DNA of 64,000 nt, from NCBI GenBank assembly GCA_044224315.1, contig JBGAKR010000009.1, forward strand, positions 18,958 to 82,957. Reading direction: 5' to 3'. Made by a program: the position numbers and the translations under genes. Shown one piece after another: positions 42,937-50,762 of this stretch (position 1 is its first letter; each line of letters starts with the position of its first letter). Under the pieces are notes generated by a model. It was not told where the DNA came from. It saw only the letters and a program-made list of their open reading frames with translations, and did no database searches. The stretch comes from JAGXTF01 sp044224315 (GTDB lineage: Bacteria; Bacteroidota; Bacteroidia; NS11-12g; UBA955).

Positions 42937-43551
42937 TCAACTTTTCCGTCTCACATAGAACCTCTCTAATGCAAACCCAGAGTATGCAATGGGAGCCAAT
43001 GGCGTAAAAAAACAGAGTACGATTACCACAATATAAATAAAGTTTGGAAATAATAATTCCCTGAATAAATATTTACGTTCATTTTCAGGGAATGTTTCGG
43101 ATAATTGATTCTTTGGATCCAGGCTATACCTGAATAATCTATATTTTAACAAACTTGAAATAATGAAATTTATATTATAAAAAATCAATGGTATAAATCC
43201 GCTTTCTTTTGTGTTTTCAAACACAAAAGACATTGAAAACGGGATAAATACTACCGAACAAAGCATAAATAAATTAAGGGTAATAAATTTTTCATTATAC
43301 GCTGTAATATATTTAAACAACTGGTGATGCCGACGCCAAAACATGCCTATCAGCACAAAAGAAAGCACCACACCCCCGATATGGGCAGTTAATACTGCCA
43401 ATTGTTTAATCAGCTGCTCAGTTCCATGGCTTAAAACTATGTGGGGTGGCTTTATTTCCAACACCATCAATGTAATAGCAATGGCATACACTGCATCACT
43501 AAAAAAGGCAATCCGTTCTACCTGAAATTTATTTTTTGGATGTTCCACCAT
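42937..43551 (-). CDS. TMEM175/DUF1211-family potassium-channel-like membrane protein
   Basis: 204 residues. The family signature Arg-x-x-x-Phe-Ser-Asp-x-x-x-Ala-Ile-Ala-x-Thr sits in helix 1 (Arg13-Ile-Ala-Phe-Phe-Ser-Asp-Ala-Val-Tyr-Ala-Ile-Ala-Ile-Thr). Five to six hydrophobic helices are visible. A His-His pair in Met-Phe-Trp-Arg-Arg-His-His near 75 is common in bacterial members. Bacterial TMEM175 proteins form tetrameric K+-selective leak channels with one repeat per subunit, which fits this length. The physiological role in this organism cannot be inferred from the flanking genes. No clear promoter; the 210-bp spacer 43552-43761 holds nothing recognisable. Confidence 0.85.
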   Translation of the reverse strand: MVEHPKNKFQVERIAFFSDAVYAIAITLMVLEIKPPHIVLSHGTEQLIKQLAVLTAHIGGVVLSFVLIGMFWRRHHQLFKYITAYNEKFITLNLFMLCSVVFIPFSMSFVFENTKESGFIPLIFYNINFIISSLLKYRLFRYSLDPKNQLSETFPENERKYLFRELLFPNFIYIVVIVLCFFTPLAPIAYSGFALERFYVRRKS

Positions 43552-43761
43552 CTGGCAAATTAAACCGGAATGACATTAAGTTAAAAATGGAATTAAAGAA
43601 TGTTAGAATGGGATATTGTAGTATTATGGTAGTATGGTATTGGGTCCCCCCAACTTTGGGTTGCGGCGGAATGGTATTGTATGAATTGGTGAATTTTTCT
43701 GAGGCTAAGGATTCTATTCACCTGTCGTCTCCTCTATTCCCTATTCCCCTTTCCCTATTCC

Positions 43762-46038
43762 CTAAAAGGTATAGGTGCAGCCTGCTGCGGGCAAAAACGG
43801 CAATTGGTTTACCCGGGTTAAATTCACCCTGTCGAAATAGAAAATATTGGCCCGGTTATACACGTTTGTAATTGAAACTGTGGTGGTAAACTCGCGATGG
43901 TTGGCCAATTTCCAGGTGCGGCGGCCCGAAATATCCAATCTGTGATACCAGGGCAATCTGCCTTGATTTAATTGCCCATAAATGATACCCAGGTTGCCAT
44001 TTCCATTGGCATAATTGGTGCTAATTCCGTTGCTGAAATCGTATTTCTGATAGTAACCCTGGGTTTGGGTAAACGGAAAACCACTACCTACTGTCCATCG
44101 CACCGAAAATTCGGTGGGATTTTTATTGTCTACATCGTACGAAATTAATAGGTTGGCATTGTGCCTGCGGTCGAATACAGGCTGATAAGTAACATAGCCA
44201 TCAAAACGATTTACCCAGGTGAGGCTGTAAACCGCCCAGATATACAGTTTTTTATAATCGTATTTATAAGAGAAATCACCGCCATACGCATTTCCACGTT
44301 CTATGATATAATCGTTGCGCAGGCGTTCGGGTTTGCCCTGGTTAGCCTCGTCGTCATCAAACAATTTGTCGCGGTTGATATTGGTTATTTGGGTAAAGTC
44401 TTTGTAAAAAGCCTCCAGATTAAATACATGGCTTCGGCGAATGTTATAATCAAAACCAAATACAAGGTGACGGGCTTTTTGCAAGCGACTGTTTACAGGC
44501 TCACCATCAAAGGTTTTGGGCAGATTGGTAGGTCCGGATAGAAATCCATAAAACAGATTTACCACATCGCGGTCGCTAATGGCCGAAAGCAAATTCTGGC
44601 TATACAAACCAGCTGCCCCTTTTATACCCAAATGCCCGAATGGAGAATAGCGAAATTGCACTCTGGGTTCTAATGAACCGTCGCTAAGGGAAGCATAATA
44701 CTGACCACGCAAGCCCAGGTTGGCCATAAAACGTTTGCGCTTAATCATGTAATTGGCAAATCCGTTTATTTCTGTAGTACTTTCCTGTTGCTCAATTAAT
44801 CGATCGTTTGAATTAAAAAGTTGAAAATCGGTTTGAAAGGCGTTCATTTCTATGCCCCATTTCAGTTCATCCTGTTTAAAATTATAATTAAAATTCATGC
44901 CCATATTAAACCCACCAATTCCACTGCTGCGGGGTTTGGCATCTTTTTCAACCTGGTTGATATTGTATTTGCTATATAAAAAATATCCATCTACGCGCGT
45001 TTTAGAGGCATCGGGCACCACCAGAAATTTGCCGCCAAAACCTACCGATGACCATTTATATGAAGTACTGTTGGGAAAAGCCACATTATCACCAAATCTA
45101 AAGGCATATAACCTGCCGTATCCACCATTGGAAGAGTTCATGCTGATTTTGGCAAACAAATCTCCAAAATTATATGGCAGCTTTGCCGGATCGGCGTACT
45201 GATAAAATATTTTAGAACTCTGAGCCAGGTAAGAATTGCGGTAACTAACTGCAAACGAGCTATTGCTCTGCCCGGCTTTATACCGGCGCAAGGGCCCTTC
45301 GAGCAGCACCTTACTGTTAAAGGTACTGGCGCCTACTTTGCCAGTAAAACGGTTTTTATTTCCATCGCGGGTTTTTACATCCACCACAGCCGAAACCCTG
45401 CCTCCGTATTGGGCACCAAAACCGGCCGTGTAAGCATCGGCACTCTGTATTAAATCGGTTTCAAAAACGCTGAACAAGCCAATGGAGTGGAATGGATTAT
45501 AAATGGTCATCCCATCCAGCAGCACCTTATTCATTATTGGAGCCCCACCACGGATATAGAGTTGTCCGCCCTGGTCGCCCGAAAAAACCACACCGGGCAA
45601 TAACTGCAGATATTGCAAAATATCCGGTTCGGCACCAATGGCTGGTACTTTTTTAATGGTTTCAGCCTTTATATCTTCGGTTCCACCAATACCGGGTGGT
45701 TTGCGCGCTGCCCTGATTTCCACCAGTTTCATCTCAACCTGATTGAGGTAAAAATCGTGTTTCAGGGTAGAATTATTATCTACCGTAAAATCAAAAAAAC
45801 TGGTATCATATTTATCAGCCCAAACCGTAACTGTAACATTTCCATTGGGAACTTTGGCAAGGTCATAAAAACCATCGGCATCGGTAACCACCACCCTTTG
45901 ATCGGATGACAGTGCAACATAGGCCCCGGCTATGCGGTTACCAGTTTGTACATCGTACACAAACCCTTTAATATCCCCGTTTTGGCTGAAGCAAAAGTGG
46001 CCCAAAAGCAATAGAGTGGCCGTAAAAATATATTTCAA
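43762..46038 (-). CDS. TonB-dependent outer-membrane receptor
   Basis: About 758 residues if the TTG at 46038 is the start, which gives a clean signal peptide (Lys-Tyr-Ile-Phe-Thr-Ala-Thr-Leu-Leu-Leu-Leu-Gly); another TTG at 46056 would add 6 residues. No ATG is available. An N-terminal carboxypeptidase-regulatory-like domain covers about 20-95 (Gly-Phe-Val-Tyr-Asp...Gly-Ala-Tyr-Val-Ala-Leu). The plug spans about 105-220, with Leu-Gln-Leu-Leu-Pro-Gly-Val, Leu-Tyr-Ile-Arg-Gly-Gly and Val-Leu-Leu-Asp-Gly-Met. The barrel follows to a C-terminal Phe. It is shorter than SusC and has no SusD partner, so it is likely a siderophore, metal or small-molecule receptor. It is transcribed alone. Confidence 0.9.
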   Translation of the reverse strand: MKYIFTATLLLLGHFCFSQNGDIKGFVYDVQTGNRIAGAYVALSSDQRVVVTDADGFYDLAKVPNGNVTVTVWADKYDTSFFDFTVDNNSTLKHDFYLNQVEMKLVEIRAARKPPGIGGTEDIKAETIKKVPAIGAEPDILQYLQLLPGVVFSGDQGGQLYIRGGAPIMNKVLLDGMTIYNPFHSIGLFSVFETDLIQSADAYTAGFGAQYGGRVSAVVDVKTRDGNKNRFTGKVGASTFNSKVLLEGPLRRYKAGQSNSSFAVSYRNSYLAQSSKIFYQYADPAKLPYNFGDLFAKISMNSSNGGYGRLYAFRFGDNVAFPNSTSYKWSSVGFGGKFLVVPDASKTRVDGYFLYSKYNINQVEKDAKPRSSGIGGFNMGMNFNYNFKQDELKWGIEMNAFQTDFQLFNSNDRLIEQQESTTEINGFANYMIKRKRFMANLGLRGQYYASLSDGSLEPRVQFRYSPFGHLGIKGAAGLYSQNLLSAISDRDVVNLFYGFLSGPTNLPKTFDGEPVNSRLQKARHLVFGFDYNIRRSHVFNLEAFYKDFTQITNINRDKLFDDDEANQGKPERLRNDYIIERGNAYGGDFSYKYDYKKLYIWAVYSLTWVNRFDGYVTYQPVFDRRHNANLLISYDVDNKNPTEFSVRWTVGSGFPFTQTQGYYQKYDFSNGISTNYANGNGNLGIIYGQLNQGRLPWYHRLDISGRRTWKLANHREFTTTVSITNVYNRANIFYFDRVNLTRVNQLPFLPAAGCTYTF

Positions 46039-46202
46039 GGCCGCGAATTTAACCAATTACCACCCAATTCTTAACGCCCAAATGCCCAATATGAGGTGAA
46101 CTCTGTAAGTGCAGGGTAAAATTGATACCCTCAGTTTTTAATTATTTTTTAAAACATTGCACCCAATAGCCTGCAATTATTACGCACTTCTGCTTTTTTA
46201 AC

Positions 46203-46210
46203 TAATTTTG
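46203..46210 (+). promoter_or_regulatory. Promoter -7 element of the pRiA4b-miaA-terC operon
   Basis: TAATTTTG matches TAnnTTTG and ends 9 nt before the ATG at 46220, so the leader would be only a few bases long. No -33 TTTG at the expected place. Confidence 0.5.
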
Positions 46211-46219
46211 CGGTCTAGC

Positions 46220-46867
46220 ATGGTTTATCGTTTTAAAGTCTGGTTTGAAGAAATCGAAGATGTAATCCGTTGGATAGACATACGTCCGTCGTCTACGTTT
46301 CTCGATTTTCACAATATCATTCAGGAGTCTATCGGATTCGATAAAAAAGAATTCTCAAGTTTTCATATCAGCGATGATCGCTGGCGCAGGTTGTTTGAAA
46401 TTACCCTGGAAGATATGCAAATGAAAGAAGGCGGCGATGATAGTGATGCACCTGCAGTGCTAATGAAAGATGCCCGATTGCGCGATTATATCAACGATCC
46501 ACACCAGCGCTTTGTATATATCACGGATTTTGTAGCCAACTGGACCCTGTTGTGCGAATTGCAGGCCATAAACGAGGAAACGCCCAAGAAAGAATACCCT
46601 TTGGTTTTCCGTAGCGAAGGTAAAGCCCCCCGTCAAAGAGAAGATAGCCGTTTTAAAATGCTCGATGATAATGAATTTGATGCTTTGGCAGCCAAAATAC
46701 TGGCGGCTAAAAATGCCAAAAACATTATGGAAGGCGCAGAGGAAGAACTCGTTGAGGGAATTGATGAGGAGGACGAAGAAGATGAAGAAAAAGACGAATT
46801 CGGATTTGACGAATTTGGCAGTGGTGAGGATGAAATAGGCAGCGGTTTCTCCGAACTCAAAGATTAA
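46220..46867 (+). CDS. Plasmid pRiA4b ORF-3-like (TnpR-passenger fold) protein
   Basis: 215 residues from the ATG at 46220; a TTG 12 bp earlier overlaps the promoter. The N-terminal ~150 residues match the pRiA4b ORF-3-like domain found alone in many Bacteroidota: Tyr-Arg-Phe-Lys-Val-Trp-Phe near 4, then Ile-Gln-Glu-Ser-Ile-Gly-Phe-Asp, Phe-His-Ile-Ser and Tyr-x-Tyr-Asp-Phe-like blocks. The name comes from IS1096/plasmid passengers, but here the setting is housekeeping. The C-terminal ~40 residues are extremely acidic (Glu/Asp runs). It is 4 bp upstream of miaA and probably its operon partner. Function unknown. Confidence 0.75.
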   Translation: MVYRFKVWFEEIEDVIRWIDIRPSSTFLDFHNIIQESIGFDKKEFSSFHISDDRWRRLFEITLEDMQMKEGGDDSDAPAVLMKDARLRDYINDPHQRFVYITDFVANWTLLCELQAINEETPKKEYPLVFRSEGKAPRQREDSRFKMLDDNEFDALAAKILAAKNAKNIMEGAEEELVEGIDEEDEEDEEKDEFGFDEFGSGEDEIGSGFSELKD

Positions 46868-46871
46868 TGCC

Positions 46872-47792
46872 TTGAGCCAGCCAGTTGTAATTGTAATTGG
46901 CGGTCCTACTGCATCTGGTAAAACCAAAGCAGCCATAGAAGTAGCCCAGGCACTCAATACCCAAATAATTAATGCAGACAGCCGGCAGGTTTATGCCGAA
47001 CTCAATATTGGTGTGGCCAAACCCGATGCAGCAGAACTGGCCGCGGTTCCTCACCATCTTGTCTCATCCGTTTCTATTCACCAAAATTTTACAACCGGCG
47101 ATTATGAACGTGCAGCTTTGGATCTGATTACTGAAATCACCCTCCATCAACCCTTTGTTGTAATTTCTGGTGGTACTGGCTTGTACCTCAATGCCTTAAT
47201 TCATGGTATGGATGCATTGCCCCCAATTACTGCTGAACTCCGGGCTAAGGTGAATAGGCTTCAAACCCAGTTGGGCAATACCGGCCTGGCCGATTACCTG
47301 CTTACCCTCGATACATACGCCGCCGATCACATAGCATTAGACAATCCAGCACGGGTAAAACGCGCCATCGAACTGGTGCTTACCACCAACCAACCATTAT
47401 CCGAGCTGTATAAAGGAAAGAAATCCATCCGCCCCTTTCAGGTTTTGGGTTATTATTTAAATCCTGAACGCGAGTGGTTATATAACCGCATAAACAATCG
47501 TGTGGATGCGATGATTGCTGCCGGACTTGAATCAGAAGCACGTAGTTTTTACCCGTATAAAAATCTGAATGCATTGCAAACTGTGGGTTATACTGAGTTT
47601 TTCGATTACTTCGATGGCAAAATAAGCCTCGAAACGTGCATTGATAAGATCAAACAGCACACCCGCAACTACGCCAAACGCCAGCTCACCTGGTTTAAAA
47701 ATCAAACAGAATTTAAACCCATCGAGGCTGTAAATCTGTTAAGTACTATTTTTGCCGACCTCAATCAACATGGATATTCAATTTACGAATGA
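46872..47792 (+). CDS. miaA: tRNA dimethylallyltransferase
   Basis: 306 residues starting at TTG, 4 bp after the preceding stop. MiaA adds a dimethylallyl group to A37 of tRNAs reading UNN codons. The P-loop Gly-Gly-Pro-Thr-Ala-Ser-Gly-Lys-Thr is at 10-18, Asp-Ser-Arg-Gln-Val-Tyr near 36, Gly-Gly-Thr-Gly-Leu-Tyr near 98, and the tRNA-binding Gln-Thr-Val-Gly-Tyr-Thr-Glu-Phe near 237, followed by Lys-Arg-Gln-Leu-Thr-Trp-Phe. Length matches the family. The 3' end overlaps terC by 23 bp. Confidence 0.95.
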   Translation: MSQPVVIVIGGPTASGKTKAAIEVAQALNTQIINADSRQVYAELNIGVAKPDAAELAAVPHHLVSSVSIHQNFTTGDYERAALDLITEITLHQPFVVISGGTGLYLNALIHGMDALPPITAELRAKVNRLQTQLGNTGLADYLLTLDTYAADHIALDNPARVKRAIELVLTTNQPLSELYKGKKSIRPFQVLGYYLNPEREWLYNRINNRVDAMIAAGLESEARSFYPYKNLNALQTVGYTEFFDYFDGKISLETCIDKIKQHTRNYAKRQLTWFKNQTEFKPIEAVNLLSTIFADLNQHGYSIYE

Positions 47793-48492
47793 AGCTTTAA
47801 TTAGTCTGGGTATCTTAACCATACTCGAAGTAGTACTGGGTATAGACAACATTATTTTCGTTTCAATCCTGGCGGCAAAACTGCCTCAGGATCAACAACG
47901 GCAAGGACGCAGGGTAGGCCTGCTCCTGGGTATGGTTGTGCGTATTATTATGCTTATGGGCATAGACTGGGTGCGCAAACAGGAAGAAACACTGTTTACC
48001 ATTCTCGGTAACGAAATTTCGGGCAAAGACATTATGCTGATTGTGGGTGGTCTATTCTTACTCTACCAAAGTGTGCATGAAATTCACCTGAAACTCAAGG
48101 GCCATGCCGAAGAATTAAAAGAACGCACAGCAGCTAAAAACCGCAATGCCATTTTCTTTCAGATGGCTTTATTAAACGTGGTTTTCTCTCTAGACTCAGT
48201 AATTACCGCCATAGGTATGGCCAATCAACTTTGGGTAATGATTAGTGCGGTAATTTTATCTATGGGAGTAATGATGGCCGCGAGTGGACCTATAGCCAGC
48301 TTTGTAAATAAGCACGCCTCCATTAAAATACTGGCACTATCCTTCCTCACCATGATAGGAGTAAGCCTTATTGCAGAAGGGTTTGAACAGCATTTCAATA
48401 AAGGCTACATCTACTTTGCAATGGCCTTTTCTTTCCTGATTGAGCTTATCAACCTTAGGGTTGACAAAAACAGTCAGAAACACGGATCATAA
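47770..48492 (+). CDS. TerC family integral membrane protein
   Basis: 240 residues from the ATG at 47770, inside the end of miaA. Seven hydrophobic helices. The paired acidic TerC motifs are present: Leu-Glu-Val-Val-Leu-Gly-Ile-Asp-Asn-Ile-Ile-Phe (helix 1) and Val-Phe-Ser-Leu-Asp-Ser-Val-Ile-Thr (mid-protein). TerC proteins are linked with tellurite resistance, metal efflux (Mn2+ exporters such as Alx) and metalation of exported enzymes. Without ter genes around it, metal homeostasis is the more likely role. It ends convergently with the carbonic anhydrase gene, overlapping by 6 bp. Confidence 0.9.
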   Translation: MDIQFTNEALISLGILTILEVVLGIDNIIFVSILAAKLPQDQQRQGRRVGLLLGMVVRIIMLMGIDWVRKQEETLFTILGNEISGKDIMLIVGGLFLLYQSVHEIHLKLKGHAEELKERTAAKNRNAIFFQMALLNVVFSLDSVITAIGMANQLWVMISAVILSMGVMMAASGPIASFVNKHASIKILALSFLTMIGVSLIAEGFEQHFNKGYIYFAMAFSFLIELINLRVDKNSQKHGS

Positions 48493-49119
48493 ATCGTCGT
48501 ACTGGTAAATTTCATCTATGTGGCTGCCAGACTCCATAGAATAAATTTCTTTTACAATTCCATCATTGAGTCCGTAAACCCAGCCGTGCAGGTGCGGGCG
48601 TTGTTCATGCTTCCAGGCCTTTTGAATAATACTGGTTTTAGATAAATTCATTACCTGCTCGGTAATATTCAATTCTACCAGCCGATTTACGCGTTGTTCT
48701 GTATCGGCCAATCTATCAAGTTCGGCGCTGTGAAGGCGGTAAACGTCCTTGATATTGCGCAACCATTTATTGAGTATTCCAAGATGCCTGTGCGACAGGG
48801 CTGCCCTTACACCTCCGCAGCCATAGTGCCCGCAGACAATTATATGCTTTACCTTCAACTCCTCCACAGCGTATTGCAATACACTTAATAGGTTGGTATC
48901 GGTATGCACTACCAGATTGGCTATGTTACGATGTACAAAAAGCTCACCGGGTTCGGCCCCGATAACCTCTTCGGCTGGCACGCGGCTGTCTGAGCATCCT
49001 ATCCATAAGAAATCAGGTTTCTGATCGCGGGAAAGGGCATGGAAGTACTCCGGATCATTATCGAGCTTGCCGGCAGCCCATATTTTATTCTGTAAAAGTA
49101 ACTTAATGTGAGATTCCAT
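48487..49119 (-). CDS. Beta-class carbonic anhydrase
   Basis: 210 residues. Zinc ligands are visible: Cys in Gly-Cys-Ser-Asp-Ser-Arg-Val-Pro near 42, and His-Tyr-Gly-Cys near 98-101. The Asp-Arg pair after the first Cys is the catalytic dyad. It interconverts CO2 and bicarbonate in the cytoplasm. The start codon overlaps the SulP stop by one base (TAATG), a tight translational link. This indicates that the transporter moves bicarbonate and that the enzyme supplies or consumes it, possibly for carboxylases such as the biotin enzymes at 1-5 kb. Confidence 0.94.
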   Translation of the reverse strand: MESHIKLLLQNKIWAAGKLDNDPEYFHALSRDQKPDFLWIGCSDSRVPAEEVIGAEPGELFVHRNIANLVVHTDTNLLSVLQYAVEELKVKHIIVCGHYGCGGVRAALSHRHLGILNKWLRNIKDVYRLHSAELDRLADTEQRVNRLVELNITEQVMNLSKTSIIQKAWKHEQRPHLHGWVYGLNDGIVKEIYSMESGSHIDEIYQYDDL

Positions 49120-50681
49120 TAGATTTTCATTTTTTCTTTTTGGTGATCATTCAGGTATCTGTAATCGAGCCTTATTTTTTCATGTGCGGCCTTGGTTTCA
49201 TAATCGCGCAGCATATCTAAAATATCATTGTCTATAAAGTGACACTGGCTCAGGTCTATCGAAACGATTGATTTTGGTGGTATTTTGTCGAATGTAGACT
49301 TCAGCAGTGCCTTGTTTAAGAAAGACACCTGGTTGCTGAACTTTATCAGGTATTGGTCTTTTTCATTGGCCATGCGAATGGCTACTTTGTAATTAGACCG
49401 AATAACAAAAAACACCCCTACCAGCAGACCAATGGCAATGCCTATAAGCAAATCGGTGAGCAGAATGGATAGAATGGTAATTAAAAATGGTAAAAACACG
49501 GTAGTTCCTTTATTCCATTGTTCCTTAAACAATACCGGAGATGCCAGCTTATACCCTGTGTAAATAAGGATGGATGCCAATGCGCAGAGCGGTATTTTAT
49601 TGAGCAGATTGGGAAAAAACAGCAAACTTAAGAGCAAAATTGCGCCGTGCATAATGGTGCTTAGCTTGCTTTGTGCACCGGCATTCAAATTTGCCGAACT
49701 GCGTACAATTACCGAGGTTATAGGCAAACCACCCAGCATACCCGATACGGTATTTCCAACACCCTGGGCCATTAGCTCCCGGTTTACCGGTGTATTTCTT
49801 CTCAGTGGATCGAGCTTATCGATAGCCTGCACGCTCAATAGCGATTCCAAGCTGGCAATAATGGCAATTTCTATGGCGCCTTTCCACACTTCCACGTTTT
49901 TTAGGTGCTGAATATTGGGGGTATTTAGTATCAGCGATCCAAAGTCCTCTATCCCTTTATTCAATGGCAATGCAACCATATGCTCGTCTCTGATACCCCC
50001 ACCAGCTCTATCCAATATATAATCGAGCAAAACAGCCAATAAAACCACTATAAGCGGAGCCGGAATAATGTATTTGTATTTTTTAGCAGGAAATAAAGAT
50101 GAATCCCAGAACCATTGCACAGCAAGGCCCACAAAACCAATTATTACAGCAAGGGGGGTAATATTCATAAAGGCCAATTCAATTTCCGAAAAGGTATTGT
50201 GTCCGTCTTTTTGAAAAAACGCTTCATCCCCTTCAAAATCTTTATCATATCCCACTAAATGTGGAAACTGTTTAAAAATAAGCAGTAAACCTATGGCTGC
50301 GAGCATGCCTTTGAGCACCGATACCGGCACAAAATCAGCAATTTTACCCGCTTTGAGGAGCCCCAATAAGATTTGAATTACACCGGCAATGACCACTGCA
50401 AGGGTAAAGGCTTCAAAGATGGGCACACCGGTGGTGGGATCCTTCAGGTTATCCAGTATTACAACTACTGTGGTAATTAAACCTGCCGCCGGACCTGAAA
50501 CGGATAATTGGGAGCCACTTAGGGAACCTACAATCATACCGCCAACGATACCTGCAATAACACCAGAGAGTATGGGTGCATTCGACCCCAGGGCTACCCC
50601 CAGGCATAATGGCACAGCAACGAGAAATACTACTAAAGATGCAGGCAAGTCTTTTCCTGCATGACGAAAAATTTTCTTCAT
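49119..50681 (-). CDS. SulP family anion transporter (probable bicarbonate/sulfate)
   Basis: 520 residues from the ATG at 50681; the open frame to 50729 would run into the ompA terminator and is rejected. Ten or more helices are visible, with the SulP signature Phe-Leu-Val-Ala-Val-Pro-Leu-Cys-Leu-Gly-Val-Ala near 20 and Ser-Val-Ser-Gly-Pro-Ala-Ala-Gly near 60. A C-terminal STAS domain (about 430-520) contains Val-Ser-Ile-Asp-Leu-Ser-Gln-Cys-His-Phe-Ile-Asp. The first-helix motif and the directly coupled carbonic anhydrase point to BicA-like bicarbonate uptake. Sulfate cannot be excluded. Confidence 0.9.
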   Translation of the reverse strand: MKKIFRHAGKDLPASLVVFLVAVPLCLGVALGSNAPILSGVIAGIVGGMIVGSLSGSQLSVSGPAAGLITTVVVILDNLKDPTTGVPIFEAFTLAVVIAGVIQILLGLLKAGKIADFVPVSVLKGMLAAIGLLLIFKQFPHLVGYDKDFEGDEAFFQKDGHNTFSEIELAFMNITPLAVIIGFVGLAVQWFWDSSLFPAKKYKYIIPAPLIVVLLAVLLDYILDRAGGGIRDEHMVALPLNKGIEDFGSLILNTPNIQHLKNVEVWKGAIEIAIIASLESLLSVQAIDKLDPLRRNTPVNRELMAQGVGNTVSGMLGGLPITSVIVRSSANLNAGAQSKLSTIMHGAILLLSLLFFPNLLNKIPLCALASILIYTGYKLASPVLFKEQWNKGTTVFLPFLITILSILLTDLLIGIAIGLLVGVFFVIRSNYKVAIRMANEKDQYLIKFSNQVSFLNKALLKSTFDKIPPKSIVSIDLSQCHFIDNDILDMLRDYETKAAHEKIRLDYRYLNDHQKEKMKI

Positions 50682-50705
50682 GAAATAGGCGCGTGACAAA
50701 GAAAA

Positions 50706-50736
50706 TAAAAAAAACCCGGACGTTACCATCCGGGTT
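50706..50736 (-). terminator. Rho-independent terminator after the OmpA-family gene
   Basis: The stem AACCCGG/CCGGGTT has seven T on the minus strand, starting about 25 bp past the ompA-like stop. The SulP ATG follows 25 bp later, so SulP needs either its own promoter or read-through. Confidence 0.85.
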
Positions 50737-50762
50737 CATTTATTTATGATAAAATCTTAATC

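Noticed and set aside
43536..43871. 111-codon frame on the plus strand in the TonB-receptor/channel gap
   Set aside because: No recognisable motif or coding character, and its 3' part is antisense to the TonB receptor C-terminus.
46633..46860. Serine-rich 75-codon frame on the minus strand
   Set aside because: Shadow of the acidic Glu/Asp tail of the pRiA4b-like protein.
46220..46867. Insertion sequence suggested by the IS1096-passenger-like name
   Set aside because: No transposase, terminal inverted repeats or target duplication; the gene forms an operon with miaA and terC.
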